Below, one piece after another: positions 8,701 to 14,575 of a DNA stretch of 33,144 bases. Both the position numbers and the translations under genes were made by a program. Within the stretch, counting starts at the first letter, position 1. Every line of letters begins with the position of its first letter. Source of the stretch: an uncultured Streptococcus sp. (lineage in GTDB: Bacteria > Bacillota > Bacilli > Lactobacillales > Streptococcaceae); contig NZ_CAJPNR010000021.1 in assembly GCF_905372115.1 (NCBI RefSeq), positions 1-33,144 on the forward strand. Reading direction: 5' to 3'. Below the pieces are notes generated by a model, which worked only from the letters and a program-made list of their open reading frames with translations, ran no database searches and was not told the DNA's origin.

Positions 8701-8815
8701 CCTGCGCTATGAAGATGAGAAGCGAACTATGTCTGCACCTCATTTCCGAGTGGAGAAATCGGAGCAGCTGCAAGAGGAATTAAAGAATTATACTATGAAA
8801 ACGATTTTTCGTTAA
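5705..8815 (+). CDS. dnaE: DNA polymerase III alpha subunit DnaE
   Basis: A 1036-residue C-family replicative polymerase; in low-GC Gram-positives DnaE extends primers and hands over to PolC. The N-terminal PHP domain (about residues 1-200) is followed by palm, thumb and finger regions, with the catalytic aspartates in PDIDIDIPD (D340, D342, D344) and the GMGRGSAVGSLVAYAL and GYGFNRSHAYAYSALAFQLAYFKAHYP blocks. A C-terminal OB fold (ILAQVQTIKTIRTKKGENM onward) ends the protein. I chose GTG 5705 (MVIQLDTKTVYSFM): AAGGAG at 5693-5698 is six bases upstream and the N-terminus matches streptococcal DnaE. Reading further upstream would start inside the promoter. Length agrees with the family (about 1033). 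Confidence 0.96.
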   Translation: MVIQLDTKTVYSFMDSLVPIKKYVQKAKDLGYSHLGMMDVDNLYGAYHFLEEAESAGLQPLLGLELSLIKEEQELHLRLLALDSQGYRNLMKVSTLKMMGQKNWEDFQHLFKGLAVIVPAFDGVADLDLGLDFYVGVFPATPKQEFGRPTLPLHTVRYFDTGDLETLQMLRAIRENASLREIGSLPNHEFLLGPDALAGAFKETFPESLANLEKLVRHVHYDINRELKLPRFNRERPAVEELRERSEAGLKKRGLIGKLYQERLDQELDVIHQMGFDDYFLIVWDLLRFGRSQGYYMGMGRGSAVGSLVAYALEITGIDPVKNNLLFERFLNLERYTMPDIDIDIPDVYRPEFIRYVRDRYGSMHAAQIVTYSTFGAKQAIRDVFKRFGLPEYELTNITKKIRFGDSLTSAYEKNMGFRQIINSKLEYQRAFDIAKKIEGHPRQTSIHAAGVVMSDNDLTDQIPLKYGEDMYITQYDAHGVESNGLLKMDFLGLRNLTFVQRMKEATLKKYEVDIEIADIDLEDADTLKLFATGQTKGIFQFEQPGAISLLKRVQPVCFEEVVATTSLNRPGASDYIDNFVKRKHGLEQVELIDDSLADILAPTYGIMLYQEQVMQVAQRFGGFSLGKADILRRAMGKKSAAEMHRMQEDFVAGALKLGHSESKAKEVFAIMEKFAGYGFNRSHAYAYSALAFQLAYFKAHYPDVFFDVMLNYSSSDYITDALSFDFETAPLSINNIPYHDKFQDKKIFLGLKNIKGLPRDLAYWIIEERQNAAFTGVEDFILRLPQNYHKIPLLTPLIQLGLFDSFEKNRQKILANLPNLFVFADELGSLFADTTYSWTEAQDFSDAEKFELEQSIIGVGLSDHPLVKLAKEADQPFSWISDLTENSRARILAQVQTIKTIRTKKGENMSFLQVSDTKKKLDVTLFPDTYRQLAERIKEKGIYYLTGKVQERDGRLQLVLSDIEEATTERFWIKLAGHEHDRKISQILQKYPGNIPVVLRYEDEKRTMSAPHFRVEKSEQLQEELKNYTMKTIFR

Positions 8816-8851
8816 AAAATATGGAAAATAAGAGAATTTTCATGATGATTG

Positions 8852-8860
8852 TGGTATAAT
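8852..8860 (+). promoter_or_regulatory. Extended -10 promoter of pfkA-pyk
   Basis: TGGTATAAT (8852-8860) is a full extended -10 element. No clear -35 is present. An imperfect inverted repeat (ATGGAAAAT 8821-8829 / ATTTTCAT 8836-8843) lies just upstream and lacks a following T-tract, so it is not a terminator and could be a binding site. Confidence 0.75.
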
Positions 8861-8899
8861 CTATAAGAATGTTAAAAAGAAAAAGGAGCAAAAAGCGAA

Positions 8900-9910
8900 A
8901 TGAAACGTATTGCTGTTTTGACTAGTGGTGGTGATGCCCCTGGTATGAATGCTGCCATCCGTGCGGTTGTTCGTAAAGCAATTTCCGAAGGAATGGAAGT
9001 TTACGGTATTTATGATGGTTACGCTGGAATGGTAGCTGGCGAGATTTACCCACTTGATGCGACATCAGTTGGTGACATTATTTCTCGTGGTGGAACTTTC
9101 CTTCACTCTGCTCGTTATCCTGAGTTTGCCCAAGTTGAAGGGCAGCTGAAAGGGATTGAGCAGCTTAAAAAACATGGAATCGAAGGTGTCGTTGTTATCG
9201 GTGGTGATGGATCTTACCACGGTGCGATGCGCTTGACAGAGCATGGCTTCCCAGCTGTTGGTGTTCCAGGAACCATTGACAATGATATCGTCGGAACAGA
9301 CTTCACTATCGGTTTTGATACTGCTGTTACTACAGCTATGGATGCGATTGACAAGATTCGGGATACCTCATCCAGTCACCGTCGTACTTTCGTTATCGAA
9401 GTAATGGGTCGTAATGCTGGTGATATTGCTCTTTGGGCAGGTATTGCATCTGGTGCGGATGAAATCATCGTTCCTGAAGAAGGTTTCAAGATCGAAGAAG
9501 TTGTTGAAAGCATTAAGAATGGCTATGCCAAGGGTAAGAAGCACAACATCATCGTCTTGGCTGAGGGTGTCATGTCAGCGGATGAATTTGCTGAAAAGCT
9601 GAAAGAAGCTGGAGATATGAGCGATTTGCGTGTCACAGAGCTCGGACATATCCAGCGTGGAGGCTCACCGACTGCGCGTGACCGTGTTCTTGCATCTCGT
9701 ATGGGAGCACATGCTGTTAAACTGCTTAAAGAAGGTATCGGCGGAGTTGCTGTTGGAATCCGCAATGAGCAGATGGTTGAAAGCCCAATTTTGGGAACTG
9801 CTGAAGAAGGAGCACTCTTTAGCTTGACTGCTGAAGGCAAGATTGTTGTCAATAATCCGCACAAGGCTGATCTGGACTTGGCTGATTTGAACCGCAGCAT
9901 CAATATTTAA
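8900..9910 (+). CDS. pfkA: ATP-dependent 6-phosphofructokinase
   Basis: A 336-residue PfkA that phosphorylates fructose 6-phosphate, the committed step of glycolysis. Visible are the ATP site GGDAPGMN (residues 10-17), GGDGSYHGA (101-109), and the catalytic TIDND with D127, followed by GFDTAVTTAMDAI. Length is close to the usual 320-340. The ribosome-binding site AAAAGGAG lies 11 bases upstream. Codon choice is strongly biased to GGT, GTT, CGT and GAA, unlike dnaE, as expected for a highly expressed glycolytic gene. It is followed after 56 bp by pyk with no terminator between, the common pfkA-pyk operon of lactic acid bacteria. Confidence 0.97.
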   Translation: MKRIAVLTSGGDAPGMNAAIRAVVRKAISEGMEVYGIYDGYAGMVAGEIYPLDATSVGDIISRGGTFLHSARYPEFAQVEGQLKGIEQLKKHGIEGVVVIGGDGSYHGAMRLTEHGFPAVGVPGTIDNDIVGTDFTIGFDTAVTTAMDAIDKIRDTSSSHRRTFVIEVMGRNAGDIALWAGIASGADEIIVPEEGFKIEEVVESIKNGYAKGKKHNIIVLAEGVMSADEFAEKLKEAGDMSDLRVTELGHIQRGGSPTARDRVLASRMGAHAVKLLKEGIGGVAVGIRNEQMVESPILGTAEEGALFSLTAEGKIVVNNPHKADLDLADLNRSINI

Positions 9911-9966
9911 TTATTATTTGTTATTCAGGCCAAGAGGCCAAATAGAAGAAGGAGTTTCATACAATC

Positions 9967-11472
9967 ATGAATAAACGTGTAAAAATCGTTGCAACATTAG
10001 GTCCTGCGGTAGAAATCCGCGGTGGTAAAAAATTCGGTGATGACGGATATTGGGGAGAAAAGCTGGATGTTGAAGCATCAGCTCAAAACATTGCTAAGTT
10101 GATTGAAGCTGGCGCAAACACATTCCGTTTCAACTTCTCACACGGTGACCATGCTGAGCAAGGAGAGCGCATGGCAACTGTTAAGCGTGCAGAAGAAATT
10201 GCCGGTCAAAAAGTTGGTTTCCTTCTTGATACAAAAGGACCAGAAATTCGTACAGAATTGTTCGAAGGCGATGCAAAAGAGTATTCATACAAGACAGGTG
10301 AAAAAATCCGTGTTGCTACTAAGCAAGGTATCAAATCTACTCGTGAAGTAATTGCTTTGAACGTTGCTGGTGGATTGGACATCTATGATGATGTTGAAGT
10401 TGGTCGTCAAGTATTGGTTGACGATGGTAAACTTGGTCTTCGTGTTGTCGCTAAAGACGATGCTACTCGTGAATTTGAAGTAGAAGTTGAAAATGACGGC
10501 ATCATTGCTAAGCAAAAAGGTGTGAACATCCCTAACACTAAGATTCCTTTCCCAGCACTTGCTGAGCGTGACAATGACGATATCCGCTTTGGTCTTGAGC
10601 AAGGAATCAACTTCATCGCGATTTCATTTGTACGTACTGCAAAAGACGTCAACGAAGTTCGTGCAATCTGTGAAGAAACTGGTAATGGACACGTTCAATT
10701 GTTCGCGAAAATCGAAAACCAACAAGGTATCGATAACTTGGACGAAATCATTGAAGCTGCTGATGGTATCATGATTGCCCGTGGTGACATGGGTATCGAA
10801 GTACCATTTGAAATGGTTCCAGTTTACCAAAAGATGATCATCACTAAGGTAAATGCAGCTGGTAAAGTGGTTATCACTGCAACTAACATGCTTGAAACCA
10901 TGACAGAAAAACCACGTGCAACTCGTTCAGAAGTATCAGACGTGTTTAACGCTGTTATCGATGGAACTGACGCAACTATGCTTTCAGGTGAGTCTGCAAA
11001 TGGTAAATACCCACTTGAGTCAGTAACAACAATGGCGACTATCGATAAGAATGCTCAAACCCTTCTTAACGAATATGGCCGTTTGACAACTGACAACTTT
11101 GAGCGCAACTCTAAGACTGAAGTTATGGCTTCAGCAGTTAAAGATGCTACAAATTCAATGGATATCAAGTTGGTAGTTACCCTTACTAAGACTGGTCACA
11201 CAGCTCGCTTGATTTCTAAATACCGTCCAAACGCTGATATCTTAGCTATCACTTTTGACGAATTGACTCAACGTGGTCTTATGCTGAACTGGGGTGTTAT
11301 TCCAGTGACTACTGAAACTCCATCTAATACAGATGATATGTTTGAAATCGCTGAAAAGATTGCGGTTGAGCAAGGATTGGTTGAATCTGGCGATGATATC
11401 GTTATTGTTGCTGGTGTGCCGCTTGGTGAAGCAGTTCGTACCAACACAATGCGCATCCGTACAGTACGTTAA
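9967..11472 (+). CDS. pyk: Pyruvate kinase
   Basis: A 501-residue pyruvate kinase that converts phosphoenolpyruvate and ADP to pyruvate and ATP. Motifs seen are KIVATLGPA at the N-terminus, FRFNFSHG, LLDTKGPEIRTE, the active-site block FAKIENQQGIDNLDEII and MIARGDMGIEVPFE. The C-terminal regulatory domain ends VRTNTMRIRTVR. The start ATG is preceded by AAGGAG at 9949-9954. Codon bias is extreme, like pfkA and tpiA. It is the last gene of the pfkA-pyk unit, closed by the hairpin at 11491-11516. Confidence 0.97.
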   Translation: MNKRVKIVATLGPAVEIRGGKKFGDDGYWGEKLDVEASAQNIAKLIEAGANTFRFNFSHGDHAEQGERMATVKRAEEIAGQKVGFLLDTKGPEIRTELFEGDAKEYSYKTGEKIRVATKQGIKSTREVIALNVAGGLDIYDDVEVGRQVLVDDGKLGLRVVAKDDATREFEVEVENDGIIAKQKGVNIPNTKIPFPALAERDNDDIRFGLEQGINFIAISFVRTAKDVNEVRAICEETGNGHVQLFAKIENQQGIDNLDEIIEAADGIMIARGDMGIEVPFEMVPVYQKMIITKVNAAGKVVITATNMLETMTEKPRATRSEVSDVFNAVIDGTDATMLSGESANGKYPLESVTTMATIDKNAQTLLNEYGRLTTDNFERNSKTEVMASAVKDATNSMDIKLVVTLTKTGHTARLISKYRPNADILAITFDELTQRGLMLNWGVIPVTTETPSNTDDMFEIAEKIAVEQGLVESGDDIVIVAGVPLGEAVRTNTMRIRTVR

Positions 11473-11490
11473 TCTAAGACAACAAAAAAG

Positions 11491-11521
11491 AACCGTTGAT
11501 TGGAAAATCACCGGTTTTTTT
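11491..11521 (+). terminator. Intrinsic terminator after pyk
   Basis: AACCGTTGATT (11491-11501) pairs with AATCACCGGTT (11506-11516) with one T/C mismatch, four-base loop GGAA, then seven T residues. Confidence 0.9.
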
Positions 11522-11599
11522 CTTGTCTATGTGATACCACTTATCTTACTTGAGAGAAGAACAAGTTTGAGAATTGATTTTTGAAATAAAATTGTACCT

Positions 11600-11628
11600 T
11601 TGTCTATTTTGTCTAAAAATGATATAAT
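11600..11628 (+). promoter_or_regulatory. Promoter of the signal-peptidase-like gene
   Basis: TTGTCT (11600-11605) and TATAAT (11623-11628) are exactly 17 bp apart, 25 bp before the start codon. The gene is therefore transcribed separately from pfkA-pyk. Confidence 0.82.
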
Positions 11629-11653
11629 GGTATAAAAGAGATGGGGGAGACGA

Positions 11654-12211
11654 ATGTTAAAGAGAGATTTATTAAGAAATATCATTATTTTTTCAGTACT
11701 GGCAGCTATCATTATAGGGCTGAGAGTTTTTATTTATACGCCTTATCGGGTGACTGAGCAGGACAGTAATTCCTATTTGGCAAAGAATGACTTGGTCTTG
11801 GCGACGAAAAAGCAAGACATCAAGCGTGGAGACTTTGTTCTCTATGAAGTGGACGGCAAAGACTATGTCGGCCGGGTCATTGCCCAGGAAAAAGATCAGG
11901 TAACCTATATGGATGACCTCCTTTACCTGAACGGTCAGGTCATGTCGGAAGAATATATCGAGAAAATGCGCGAGAAATATCTGGCTTCAGCAGGAAGTTC
12001 GGGTTACTATACTCATGATTTCTCTATTATGGATTTAAAAGATTCAAAGTCTGATAAAATTACTAAAGATTCTTATCTGATTATTAATGACCGACGGGAA
12101 AATACGAAGGACAGCCGAGAATTTGGGCTCATCAAAGCCAGTCAAATCAAGGGAGTGGTGGAGTTCCGACTCTCACCGCTTAATGAATTTGGTTTTATTA
12201 AGAATAAATAA
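11654..12211 (+). CDS. Signal peptidase I-like protein lacking the canonical Ser/Lys dyad
   Basis: A 185-residue S26-family protein with an N-terminal membrane anchor (about residues 9-27) and the family skeleton: box B at residues 33-49, box D at 71-76 (YVGRVI) and box E with DRRENTKDSREFG (146-158). Aligned without gaps to the usual SMxPTLxxGD, the nucleophile Ser falls on Asp37 (D-S-N-S-Y-L-A-K-N-D), and the general-base Lys of KRVIG falls on Gly73. The DSR of box E is kept. This resembles the reported S. pyogenes SipA, a signal-peptidase-like pilus assembly factor with a non-canonical active site. It could still be a peptidase using S38 or K69. RBS GGGGGAG at 11643-11648. It is flanked by its own promoter and terminator. 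Confidence 0.85.
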   Translation: MLKRDLLRNIIIFSVLAAIIIGLRVFIYTPYRVTEQDSNSYLAKNDLVLATKKQDIKRGDFVLYEVDGKDYVGRVIAQEKDQVTYMDDLLYLNGQVMSEEYIEKMREKYLASAGSSGYYTHDFSIMDLKDSKSDKITKDSYLIINDRRENTKDSREFGLIKASQIKGVVEFRLSPLNEFGFIKNK

Positions 12212-12226
12212 TTGAAGTCTATTTTC

Positions 12227-12257
12227 AACCAAGGCAGGGCAAGCCTTGGTTTTTTTC
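12227..12257 (+). terminator. Intrinsic terminator after the signal-peptidase-like gene
   Basis: AACCAAGGC (12227-12235) pairs perfectly with GCCTTGGTT (12243-12251) over a seven-base loop, followed by a T-rich run to 12256. Confidence 0.92.
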
Positions 12258-12267
12258 TTTGAAAATC

Positions 12268-12303
12268 AACTTTAAAGTTACAAGTAAACATAAAGATACT
12301 TGT
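12268..12303. promoter_or_regulatory. Two adjacent palindromes upstream of the lipoprotein promoter
   Basis: A perfect 12-bp palindrome AACTTTAAAGTT (12268-12279) is followed directly by a 7-bp inverted repeat ACAAGTA (12280-12286) / TACTTGT (12297-12303). The second repeat ends 10 bp before the -10 at 12314, so a bound protein would cover the -35 zone. No regulator is recognised from these motifs. Confidence 0.5.
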
Positions 12304-12310
12304 CTTGATG

Positions 12311-12319
12311 TGGTATACT
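12311..12319 (+). promoter_or_regulatory. Extended -10 promoter of the lipoprotein gene
   Basis: TGGTATACT (12311-12319) is an extended -10 with one mismatch in the hexamer. No recognisable -35; that region is occupied by an inverted repeat. Confidence 0.65.
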
Positions 12320-12350
12320 AATATCAAAAGACTGTTAAAGGAGACTGCTC

Positions 12351-13088
12351 TTGAAGTCAAGAAAGAAGAAATTATTATTTTTTGCTATACTGGCTCTAAG
12401 TTTTTTGACAGCATGTAGCAGTATAGTAAATAGAGATGGTGAAAAAATATGGATGTCAGATACAGAAATGACTGAGCTTCATAAGAAAGAGCAAAAGCTT
12501 GCACTTTATATCATTAATCATTATGAAGATGTTCAAAAAATTGAATTTGATGAATTTTCCAAGGGAAATTTATGGAAAGGGGATTCCGTTAGTCTCATAG
12601 TAAATGACACCAGTTATATCCCACATGTTTCTTTGGACTCAAAAGATGAAAACTATAATATAAATAATAACTCTCACACTGATTCGACAGAATTGACTTT
12701 TCGTCTGAAAAAGAAAGAGAAGGTCACAAATTTTAAAGATACGGGTGAGACGGATGTTATTTACTCTGGAGAAAATGCTTGGCTGACGACAGAGGAAAAA
12801 GTAAAGGTACGCAACCAGGAAGAGGGTCTGGCTTTATTTTTACTGAATCACTATGAAAATGTTGAAAAAATTGAATTTACAAAGATTTCAAGAAAGCCTT
12901 TTGGACAGGCAAGATATGCTGCTTTACTTGTTAATGATAAGATAAAGATTTATACCGACCTAGATGACAGCTATGATGACTATCATTTGTCTGACAATCC
13001 TGAAAAAGATGGCCTGAAAGCTAAAGAGAAACCAACAAATTTGCAAAGTCTAGATAGCATTACTGTTATTTATTATACGGAGAAATGA
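12351..13088 (+). CDS. Putative lipoprotein with internal duplication, function unknown
   Basis: A 245-residue protein starting at TTG, supported by AAAGGAG at 12337-12343, seven bases upstream. The N-terminus is a lipoprotein signal: MKSRKKK, a hydrophobic core, then lipobox LTAC with Cys22. The mature part is two copies of a module with a spacing of exactly 110 residues: LALYIINHYEDVQKIEF at 50-66 and LALFLLNHYENVEKIEF at 160-176, each preceded by EK(I)W or ENAW and followed by a beta-rich segment with LIVND or LLVND. No enzyme motif is seen. The gene is AT-rich compared with its neighbours. It has its own promoter and ends in a terminator shared with mntE. I do not recognise a named family. 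Confidence 0.8.
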   Translation: MKSRKKKLLFFAILALSFLTACSSIVNRDGEKIWMSDTEMTELHKKEQKLALYIINHYEDVQKIEFDEFSKGNLWKGDSVSLIVNDTSYIPHVSLDSKDENYNINNNSHTDSTELTFRLKKKEKVTNFKDTGETDVIYSGENAWLTTEEKVKVRNQEEGLALFLLNHYENVEKIEFTKISRKPFGQARYAALLVNDKIKIYTDLDDSYDDYHLSDNPEKDGLKAKEKPTNLQSLDSITVIYYTEK

Positions 13089-13107
13089 AGGATGTGTTGC
13101 AAAGAAA

Positions 13108-13142
13108 AAGCCAGGCTGACTTAATCATCAGACTGGTTTTTT
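13108..13142. terminator. Bidirectional terminator between the lipoprotein gene and mntE
   Basis: CCAGGCTGA (13111-13119) pairs with TCAGACTGG (13128-13136) with one mismatch; six T residues follow on the plus strand and CTTTTTCTTT on the minus strand. The stem overlaps the last codons of mntE. Confidence 0.85.
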
Positions 13143-14317
13143 CGTGTCTCTTGGTGAAAGATGTTTTGCCATACTTCGTGACGGCGCCAGAGGCTGGTAT
13201 GGATGACACCGTCCATTTCATATCGGATGAGCTTGGTTTTCTGGCTGACAGAAAGCAGTTCAAAGTTTTTGAGAGGAGTTTTTGAGGCTCTTTCTGCCTG
13301 AAATTCAGCCTTGTTTAGCTGTCGGCCATCTTGGCAAATATAGAGAAATTCGGCGGACAGAAGCGTATCCAGTTGGCTGCCTTGGTCCACGAGCTGCTCA
13401 CGCATGAGTAGGTTTGGATAAAGATTTTCCAATCTCTCATCTTCAGGAATGGGAGCGGGCTCGATATGAATGTCAATGTCAAAGACCCCGAAGTGCTCCA
13501 TAAGCATATCCTCAACCTGGTCCGCAATCTCATGACTCTCATAGACAGAAAGGTCTGGATTCATTTCAAGAATAATATCTAGATAGATATTACTGCCATA
13601 GGTCCTACCCCGCTGGGACTTAACCTGAGTGATTTTAGGAATTTCCAGGATAGCTTGCTTATAGTCTTGGAGTAGGCTCTCATCAAATCCGTCGGACAGG
13701 CTGAAAGAAGATTCCATAAAGATATCATAGGCCGTCTTGAGAATGAAGAAGGTAATGACAATGGCTGCCAGCTTATCAACTATTGGAAAGTTAAAGGCGC
13801 TGGCAATGATAGCAACTGAAGTGCCGATAGAAGTGACAGCATCTGACAGGTTGTCCTTGGCTGCAGCATCCAGAGCTTTGGAGTGAGCTTTTTTAGCCAG
13901 TGTTTTATTGTAAAAATAAACACCCAACATAATGATTGCCGAGAAGATTCCGACCACGGCACCAACAGGGTCAATCTTGGTCTCTTGATTGGAGATGATT
14001 TTCTGAATGGTCTCAATCAGGACATCAAATCCAACGAAAAACATGATAAAAGATGTGATGAGACTGGCCAGATCTTCTATCTTCCAGTGGCCGAAGCGAT
14101 GGTCACGGTCGGCTGGTTTTCTGGCCATACGCAGGCCAATTAAAACGGCGATATTAGCCACGATATCAGAGACGTTGTTAAAGCCGTCGGCCGTCAGACT
14201 GGAGGACTGGAGGGTCGAGCCTGCGATAATCTTGACCGCGGAGAGAATCAGATAGGTAGCGATGGAAAGGATGGCTCCTCTCTCTGCTAGCTTCAGATTG
14301 TTACTAGGATTTTTCAT
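13121..14317 (-). CDS. mntE: Cation diffusion facilitator, manganese efflux MntE type
   Basis: A 398-residue CDF transporter, which exports divalent cations by proton antiport. About six membrane helices occupy residues 14-205, followed by a cytoplasmic ferredoxin-like domain (about 210-300) and a long C-terminal extension. The metal site is visible as N47-x-x-x-D51 in helix 2 (DGFNNVSD) and D155-x-x-x-D159 in helix 5 (DNLSD), the pattern of Mn-CDF proteins rather than the zinc type, which has His in one of these places. RFGHWKIED follows helix 2. MntE exports excess Mn2+ in S. pneumoniae. It is transcribed alone from a near-consensus promoter and has an 85-base leader with competing hairpins. 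Substrate assignment is by family motif. Confidence 0.88.
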   Translation of the reverse strand: MKNPSNNLKLAERGAILSIATYLILSAVKIIAGSTLQSSSLTADGFNNVSDIVANIAVLIGLRMARKPADRDHRFGHWKIEDLASLITSFIMFFVGFDVLIETIQKIISNQETKIDPVGAVVGIFSAIIMLGVYFYNKTLAKKAHSKALDAAAKDNLSDAVTSIGTSVAIIASAFNFPIVDKLAAIVITFFILKTAYDIFMESSFSLSDGFDESLLQDYKQAILEIPKITQVKSQRGRTYGSNIYLDIILEMNPDLSVYESHEIADQVEDMLMEHFGVFDIDIHIEPAPIPEDERLENLYPNLLMREQLVDQGSQLDTLLSAEFLYICQDGRQLNKAEFQAERASKTPLKNFELLSVSQKTKLIRYEMDGVIHTSLWRRHEVWQNIFHQETRKNQSDD

Positions 14318-14356
14318 GACAGCCTTTCTTTCTAAGTGGGGCAGCAGAATGGAAAA

Positions 14357-14400
14357 GAGACTTGTGAAAAAGTCATCTCTGGAAAGATATTCTAAGTCTC
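14357..14400 (-). promoter_or_regulatory. Structured leader of mntE with mutually exclusive hairpins
   Basis: On the minus strand the early leader carries GAGACTT (complement of 14394-14400) and later AAGTCTC (complement of 14357-14363), which pair perfectly over 7 bp. The same AAGTCTC can instead pair with the nearer AGAGATGACTT (complement of 14370-14380) in a bulged hairpin followed by TTTTCC. The arrangement resembles an attenuator; no known riboswitch class is recognised. Confidence 0.4.
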
Positions 14401-14410
14401 ATATGGGCAT

Positions 14411-14439
14411 ATTATAGCAAAAATAGACCTGATTTTCAA
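14411..14439 (-). promoter_or_regulatory. Promoter of mntE
   Basis: On the minus strand TTGAAA (14439-14434) and TATAAT (14416-14411) are 17 bp apart, and the -10 is extended by TGC. This is one of the best promoters in the window; transcript start near 14404. Confidence 0.87.
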
Positions 14440-14536
14440 TTTCCGTCGGGCTTAGGGTTGCTTAAATGACTTTGCCTAAAATCTAATCTAAAATCAGAAA
14501 TTCCTCTTCTTTCTGGTTTAGCTTCATCAGGATTTT

Positions 14537-14545
14537 TGTTATAAT
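14537..14545 (+). promoter_or_regulatory. Extended -10 promoter of pcrA
   Basis: TGTTATAAT (14537-14545) follows a short T-run. No clear -35. Start codon 30 bp downstream. Confidence 0.75.
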
Positions 14546-14575
14546 AGTAGCATTGACTTTGAAAGAGGAAGAAAC

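Noticed and set aside
8821..8843. Terminator after dnaE
   Set aside because: The inverted repeat is AT-only in its stem, has a bulge and is not followed by T residues; it lies upstream of the pfkA -10.
9928..9940. GGCC-AAGA-GGCC hairpin between pfkA and pyk
   Set aside because: The stem is only four base pairs and has no T-tract; the genes look co-transcribed.
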